Assembly: GCA_001799225.1 (NCBI GenBank)
Contig: MGTA01000039.1
Coordinates: forward strand, 712 to 8,630
Source: Deltaproteobacteria bacterium RIFOXYD12_FULL_50_9
GTDB taxonomy: Bacteria > Desulfobacterota > Desulfobulbia > Desulfobulbales > CALZHT01
Length of the DNA: 7,919 nt
Direction of reading: 5' to 3'
Part shown: one piece after another, positions 5,137 through 7,919 of the stretch
Numbering within the stretch: position 1 is the stretch's first letter
Layout of the letters: each line of letters starts with the position of its first letter
The notes under the pieces: generated by a model
The model's database searches: none
What the model was told of the DNA's origin: nothing
Seen by the model: only the letters and a program-made list of their open reading frames with translations
Translations under genes and position numbers: made by a program

Positions 5137-6012
5137 ATGCATGATCTTTTTTGGGTTGCTTTAGCCGACAGCGCCGCGATGATCCCCTTTCTACTGGCAA
5201 TTTACTGCCTGGTTGAATTTTTCGAGCGCCGATTCGGCAAATCATTGGAAGGCAGGTTACAAAAAGCGCCGAAGGCCGGCGTAGTTATCGGGGCGGTTTT
5301 CGGTTGTGTTCCGCAGTGTGGATTCTCGGTAGTGGCAAGTGCTCTTTACACCCGCCGCCTGATCAGCACCGGCACCTTACTGGCGGTCTTCCTGGAAACA
5401 TCGGATGAGGCGATTCCGGTATTTCTGGCTCAGCCGGACAAAGGCGGATTAGTCATGATGCTCCTGATCACCAAGCTGATTATCGGCATTATCGGCGGCT
5501 ATGCCGTCGATCTCCTACCGGGAAGCAGACGGAAACCACCCATACAGATAATATCGCTTCCTATGGCTGAGTCAGCCGAACGTGGTTGCTGCCAACACCA
5601 TCTGTCCGGAAAGATCAGCAAGTGGCAGTTGCTCACCCATCCGCTTATCCATACCCTAAAGGTCTTCGTTTTTATCTTTGCGACGACCTTAGGGCTTAAT
5701 TATCTGATTTCGCTGGTCGGAGAAGCAAACCTGGGTAACGTCCTGCTCCGGCAATCGATATTCCAACCCTTCCTGGCGGCCTTGGTGGGCCTGATTCCTA
5801 ACTGCGCAGCCTCGGTTGCCATTGCCGAGGCCTTTCTCAAGGGTGGCCTGGGCTATGGCTCGACGATCGCCGGCCTTAGTTGCAGCGCCGGACTTGGCCT
5901 CCTTGTATTGTTCAAGGAGAATCATGACCGGGTCGATACGATACGAATTCTTTTTTTGCTGGTGACGATAAGCACGCTTGCCGGTATGGCGATTCAGCTA
6001 CTTACCGTATAA
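5137..6012 (+). CDS. Putative heavy-metal permease, ArsP_2 (10-TM exporter) family
   Basis: A 291-residue inner-membrane protein built of two inverted or duplicated halves. Each half has a matching motif: GCVPQCGFS (56-64) and GLIPNCAAS (218-226). ETSDEAIP (87-94) and GLSCSAGLG (246-254) follow at similar distances, the pattern of the ArsP_2 (PF11449) putative 10-TM heavy-metal exporters, annotated variously as arsenic efflux or manganese transport. The central cytoplasmic linker holds CCQHH at 151-155, a likely metal-sensing or delivery site. About eight to ten hydrophobic segments are visible. The substrate is not determined; export of a soft metal or metalloid is the family-based guess. 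It is a single gene, with a weak ribosome binding site, convergent with the next gene, 32 bases between stops. Confidence 0.82.
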   Translation: MHDLFWVALADSAAMIPFLLAIYCLVEFFERRFGKSLEGRLQKAPKAGVVIGAVFGCVPQCGFSVVASALYTRRLISTGTLLAVFLETSDEAIPVFLAQPDKGGLVMMLLITKLIIGIIGGYAVDLLPGSRRKPPIQIISLPMAESAERGCCQHHLSGKISKWQLLTHPLIHTLKVFVFIFATTLGLNYLISLVGEANLGNVLLRQSIFQPFLAALVGLIPNCAASVAIAEAFLKGGLGYGSTIAGLSCSAGLGLLVLFKENHDRVDTIRILFLLVTISTLAGMAIQLLTV

Positions 6013-6044
6013 AAGGTAAACACCAACCGGCTAGCCAAACCAGA

Positions 6045-6383
6045 CTAATATGCTCTACTCTCTTTTCTTGCCGCCGCCCGTAGCCATCTCTTAAGATTAG
6101 CGGTTAATTGACCAACTTTTTTCTGGAATGCCTGAATATTTGGATTGTTTGAATCGAGGGCCCTGAGCTCCTCTATCATTCTGTTGGCTGCCTCAATATC
6201 CTTGGCCGCCTCTTCCGGTTGGTCCGGCATCCGACGCTCGGCAACGGTAAGGATCTTTTGGATTTCGACAACAGTTTCAACGGTTCTGGCGGCCAGTGCC
6301 ACATCACAGAAAAAGCAGACCAACAGAACCTGAAAACCCAACCACGTCAATATCTTGATCTTGCATCTCAAGTTAACAACCAT
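6045..6383 (-). CDS. Small secreted helical protein, unknown function
   Basis: The 112-residue product starts with a Sec signal peptide (about residues 1-31, hydrophobic LTWLGFQVLLVCFFCDVALA, cut near ALA|AR). The mature part is nearly all helix: TVVEIQKILTVAERRM, EEAAKDIEAANRMIEELRAL, then NIQAFQKKVGQLTANLKRWL. This looks like a two- to three-helix bundle or single TPR-like hairpin. No catalytic or metal motif is present. GGAGGAG lies five bases ahead of ATG 6381-6383; a GTG just before it would be too close to that site. I recognise no family. It may be a small periplasmic stress or adaptor protein. Confidence 0.75.
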   Translation of the reverse strand: MVVNLRCKIKILTWLGFQVLLVCFFCDVALAARTVETVVEIQKILTVAERRMPDQPEEAAKDIEAANRMIEELRALDSNNPNIQAFQKKVGQLTANLKRWLRAAARKESRAY

Positions 6384-6415
6384 CACAACTCCTCCGACTC
6401 AAAAAATAAAATGAA

Positions 6416-6439
6416 ATTATCCTCTCCTGACATTGTCAG
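6416..6439 (-). promoter_or_regulatory. Promoter -10 with adjacent 13-bp palindrome before the secreted protein gene
   Basis: On the minus strand, GATAAT (6416-6421) is a good -10 box. Just upstream is the perfect palindrome CTGACATTGTCAG (6427-6439), which would lie between -35 and -10 and so suit a repressor site. No strong -35 box is seen (TTTTCT at a 16-base spacing). Confidence 0.35.
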
Positions 6440-6468
6440 AAAATAACAAAGCAATGTATGCCGCGCAC

Positions 6469-6705
6469 TCAGATGGGATTGACGGCGCGTTTGGCCAATA
6501 CCGCCTGTTGCATACGACGAGGCAGCAAATGCAGGTAATTCTTGACCAGAAAGGCATCTATCCTGATCAACTCATCAAGCCGGCCGGCATGAAATTGCGC
6601 CTCAAGAGGGAGGTTCTCCGCCTCGGCCCGTTTTTTTTGCTTTTTGACCTCAGAAATCTTGACGCCAGTCAGGTCATGGAGTTCCAGCAGGTATGTATAA
6701 GCCAT
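6469..6705 (-). CDS. Small helical protein A, paralogue of its upstream neighbour
   Basis: This 78-residue protein begins MAYTYLLELHDLTG, continues with a charged helix (EVKKQKKRAEAENL), and then a block FHAGRLDELIRIDAFLVKNY (38-57) before a short basic tail. It aligns without gaps over residues 1-57 to the protein encoded just upstream, with 16 identical positions (including E8, H10, E19, F38, G41, R42, E45, L46, L53, V54, Y57). The ATG follows the upstream stop directly (TAGATG) and the AAGGA site lies inside the upstream gene, so translation is coupled. No signal peptide, cysteine or metal site is present. It is probably a cytoplasmic coiled-coil-like protein that forms a dimer or heterodimer. 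No known family is recognised. Confidence 0.72.
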   Translation of the reverse strand: MAYTYLLELHDLTGVKISEVKKQKKRAEAENLPLEAQFHAGRLDELIRIDAFLVKNYLHLLPRRMQQAVLAKRAVNPI

Positions 6706-6909
6706 CTATTCCTTAAAGTACCGTTGATCCTTCAGATCATATTTCTCGACAAGCTGCTGCCTGAAAAAAAGCAACTCGGCAATCCTGCCCTCCTGGAAAC
6801 GCACGGCAGCCTCATCGCGTTCCTGGGTTGCCCTGGCCAGTATCTGTCGCGCCTCTTCCAGGTTACCTGTTAAAAAATTATGGATCTCTACTGAGAATTG
6901 ATGCGCCAT
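6706..6909 (-). CDS. Small helical protein B, paralogue of its downstream neighbour
   Basis: The 67-residue product MAHQFSVEIHNFLTG... has an N-terminal beta-like or short segment, then a long helix LEEARQILARATQERDEAAVRF and the block QEGRIAELLFFRQQLVEKYDL. It is the first gene of a two-gene unit, sharing the ungapped 57-residue similarity with the next gene. I chose ATG 6907-6909, with GGAG six bases upstream; the frame is open further upstream to about 7026 but that part is Cys- and Gly-rich and unlike the paralogue. A promoter candidate lies at 7070-7097. Its position back-to-back with a DsrE-family gene may suggest a shared regulator. Function unknown. Confidence 0.72.
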   Translation of the reverse strand: MAHQFSVEIHNFLTGNLEEARQILARATQERDEAAVRFQEGRIAELLFFRQQLVEKYDLKDQRYFKE

Positions 6910-7054
6910 ACCTGGCTCCGAAAAATCGTCCTTTCCTCCCAAACCAACCCATTTATGGCTATATCGGCAAACAGCACCTCTGTCAAACAAAAAATCCCGA
7001 CATCCGGAAATTCCTATGGCAAGCATGGTTCTGCTGCGGCCCGATCACAAAATG

Positions 7055-7097
7055 CATAATTACAATTTCGTAATATTATGAATATTTCTATTGTCAA
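7055..7097 (-). promoter_or_regulatory. Promoter of the small-paralogue pair with overlapping dyad
   Basis: Minus strand TTGACA (7092-7097) and TATTAC (7070-7075) stand 16 bases apart. A dyad, CATAATTAC (7055-7063) against GTAATATTATG (7070-7080), overlaps the -10 box with a two-base insertion in one arm. It is a fair place for a repressor. Confidence 0.45.
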
Positions 7098-7119
7098 GAT
7101 GATTCCAATCTGCCATATT
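7091..7119 (+). promoter_or_regulatory. Possible divergent promoter of the DsrE-family gene
   Basis: Plus strand TTGTCA (7091-7096) and CATATT (7114-7119) are 17 bases apart. The -35 overlaps the opposite-strand -35, so the two transcription units may be controlled together. The -10 is only 4/6, so support is modest. Confidence 0.3.
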
Positions 7120-7227
7120 GCTTTCCCATTGTATTGAACCGACTTAGACACCAGACAAAGTTTTTTTCATATTTGTTGCCGGTCCGGGTCAGATTTTTTC
7201 AAACCAGATAGAGAAGGAGTACAAGCT

Positions 7228-7587
7228 ATGGCCAAGATGTTGTTTACAATTTCCAAAGGTATGCAGGATGCGCTCATGGTTGCCAGGACCTTTCAATTTG
7301 CCAAGGTGGCCAAGGAAAAAGGGCATGAAGTAACTATCTTTCTTCTGGAAGACGGAGTATTCTGGGCCCAGTTCGGGATGACCGATGATTTCACGACAAC
7401 CACCAGAGAGAGCATGAAGACTCAGGTTGACTACTTGTCTAAAAACGGGGTTAAAATCTATGTCTGCAAGGCCTGCGTTGATAAAAGACTGCTCGACCCG
7501 GAAGAGTTCATCACCGGTTGCGAGCTCAAGGCGGCGCCGGAGTATATTGATCTTCTGGCCGAGAATGACAGCTCGTTCATGATCTGA
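7228..7587 (+). CDS. DsrE/DsrF-like family protein
   Basis: This 119-residue cytoplasmic protein has the DsrE-like alpha/beta fold pattern: strand KMLFTISKG, helix DALMVARTFQFAKVAKEKG, strand HEVTIFLLEDGVFWAQ, helix MKTQVDYLSKNG, strand VKIYVCKACVDKR, and C-terminal TGCELKAAPEYIDLL. Cysteines 80, 83 and 98 are candidates for persulfide carriage; the first two fall at the end of a strand as in sulfur-transfer relatives. Members of the family carry sulfur in sulfate reducers and sulfur oxidisers, but many are uncharacterised. AGAAGGAG lies eight bases before the ATG. It is followed by an MBL-fold gene 144 bases downstream, with a hairpin between. A role in sulfur handling is inference from family and context. 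Confidence 0.88.
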   Translation: MAKMLFTISKGMQDALMVARTFQFAKVAKEKGHEVTIFLLEDGVFWAQFGMTDDFTTTTRESMKTQVDYLSKNGVKIYVCKACVDKRLLDPEEFITGCELKAAPEYIDLLAENDSSFMI

Positions 7588-7597
7588 AATCTCATTG

Positions 7598-7617
7598 GGG
7601 GGAACTGCGGTTCCCCC
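7598..7617 (+). terminator. Perfect hairpin after the DsrE-family gene (terminator-like)
   Basis: GGGGGAAC (7598-7605) and GTTCCCCC (7610-7617) pair over eight bases with a TGCG loop, 10 bases past the stop. The following sequence (GGTCGCTTGTTTG) is only partly T-rich, so termination may be weak and some read-through into the next gene is possible. Confidence 0.55.
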
Positions 7618-7638
7618 GGTCGCTTGTTTGTAGCTACT

Positions 7639-7677
7639 CAGGAATATGGAATTCAGGAGACAGAATCCAGAATACTG
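7639..7677. repeat. Degenerate purine-rich tandem repeat
   Basis: Units of the type CAGGAAT, CAGGAGA, CAGAATC, CAGAATA follow each other in a near-head-to-tail run, with GAATTC inside. Similar degenerate CAGAATTCAGGAG-type runs are scattered in intergenic regions of related genomes; this one may be a short remnant. Confidence 0.4.
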
Positions 7678-7731
7678 TTTTCTGACTAATTGCATAGTTT
7701 CTATCATCCCGTAAAGATATGGAGGAGTTCC

Positions 7732-7919
7732 ATGGCAACCTTTACAATACACCCGATCGTTATGGGCACAAAGGTCTTTGACAAGAGCATGATGACCTAT
7801 CAGTACGGATACGGCGAACCATACACCATCCCCATCTATTGCTGGTACCTGGAGGGCGGCGACCGGAAAATCCTTGTCGATACCGGCGAAATGAGTCCGA
7901 TCATCTCCGAGGAACGCAA
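7732..7919 (+). CDS. Metallo-beta-lactamase-fold protein, N-acyl homoserine lactonase-like (N-terminal part, runs off window)
   Basis: The visible 62 residues begin MATFTIHPIVMGTKVFDKSM and contain the strand pair typical of the MBL-fold start: YTIPIYCWYLEGGDRKILVDTGEMSP, with the IlVDTG motif (47-52). This arrangement, a short N-terminal strand, a Tyr/Gly-rich loop and then LVDTG, fits proteins annotated as N-acyl homoserine lactonase family. The HxHxDH metal site would be downstream of base 7919, so activity cannot be judged. GGAGGAG lies four bases ahead of the ATG. It follows the DsrE-family gene on the same strand, perhaps in one operon with a partial terminator between; the substrate is not known. 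Confidence 0.8.
   Translation, partial: MATFTIHPIVMGTKVFDKSMMTYQYGYGEPYTIPIYCWYLEGGDRKILVDTGEMSPIISEER

Noticed and set aside
7189..7752. 187-codon minus-strand frame across the DsrE-family gene
   Set aside because: It is antisense to a well supported gene with a good ribosome binding site and shows no protein-like pattern of its own.

Overview
The window looks like a piece of chromosome from an anaerobic, probably sulfate- or sulfur-metabolising member of the Desulfobacterota (former Deltaproteobacteria). This is an inference from gene content: a split-Soret-like cytochrome with a Tat signal (the type protein comes from Desulfovibrio), a DsrE-family small protein, a complete start of a molybdate uptake operon, and an ArsP_2-type 10-TM heavy-metal permease. 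No rRNA, tRNA, CRISPR array, transposase or phage gene is visible.

Layout. 1-1846 (minus): modA-modB-modC, the high-affinity molybdate/tungstate ABC transporter. modC runs off the left edge. 1847-2208: a divergent control region holding a structured leader RNA for modA (possible Moco-type riboswitch, not proven), a modA promoter and three copies of an 18-bp operator-like repeat, two of them forming a 48-bp near-perfect palindrome. 2121-2571 (plus): a 32-codon upstream ORF overlapping a ModE-type DNA-binding protein that lacks the molybdate-binding domains. 2572-2860: no convincing gene, one strong GC-rich hairpin. 2861-3130 (plus): a small helix-hairpin-helix-like protein whose apparent signal peptide lies behind two in-frame stop codons. 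3189-4085 (minus): a split-Soret-like cytochrome c and its rho-independent terminator.

4086-4631 (minus) looks like a scar region: a short ORF, a Cys-rich C-terminal coding fragment, and the first 46 codons of a VapC/PIN toxin that ends early. The partner ribbon-helix-helix antitoxin (4628-4873) is intact and has its own promoter/operator-like repeats. 5137-6012 (plus): heavy-metal permease of the ArsP_2 type. It converges on a small secreted helical protein (6045-6383, minus). 6469-6909 (minus): two tightly coupled tiny genes whose products align without gaps, an unrecognised tandem paralogue pair. 6910-7227: a divergent promoter region. 7228-7587 and 7732-7919 (plus): a DsrE-family protein followed by the start of a metallo-beta-lactamase-fold (lactonase-like) protein cut by the right edge.

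How the parts work together. The left third is one molybdenum/tungsten homeostasis unit: a transporter, a ModE-like regulator and an operator array between them, with the array placed inside the modA promoter spacer. The middle is redox and stress accessory material with a decayed toxin-antitoxin pair. The right third places two paralogous small helical proteins back-to-back with a DsrE/MBL pair; any link to sulfur chemistry is a guess from adjacency. The most novel candidates are the mod operator array, the tandem small paralogues, the monohaem split-Soret variant and the orphaned antitoxin.
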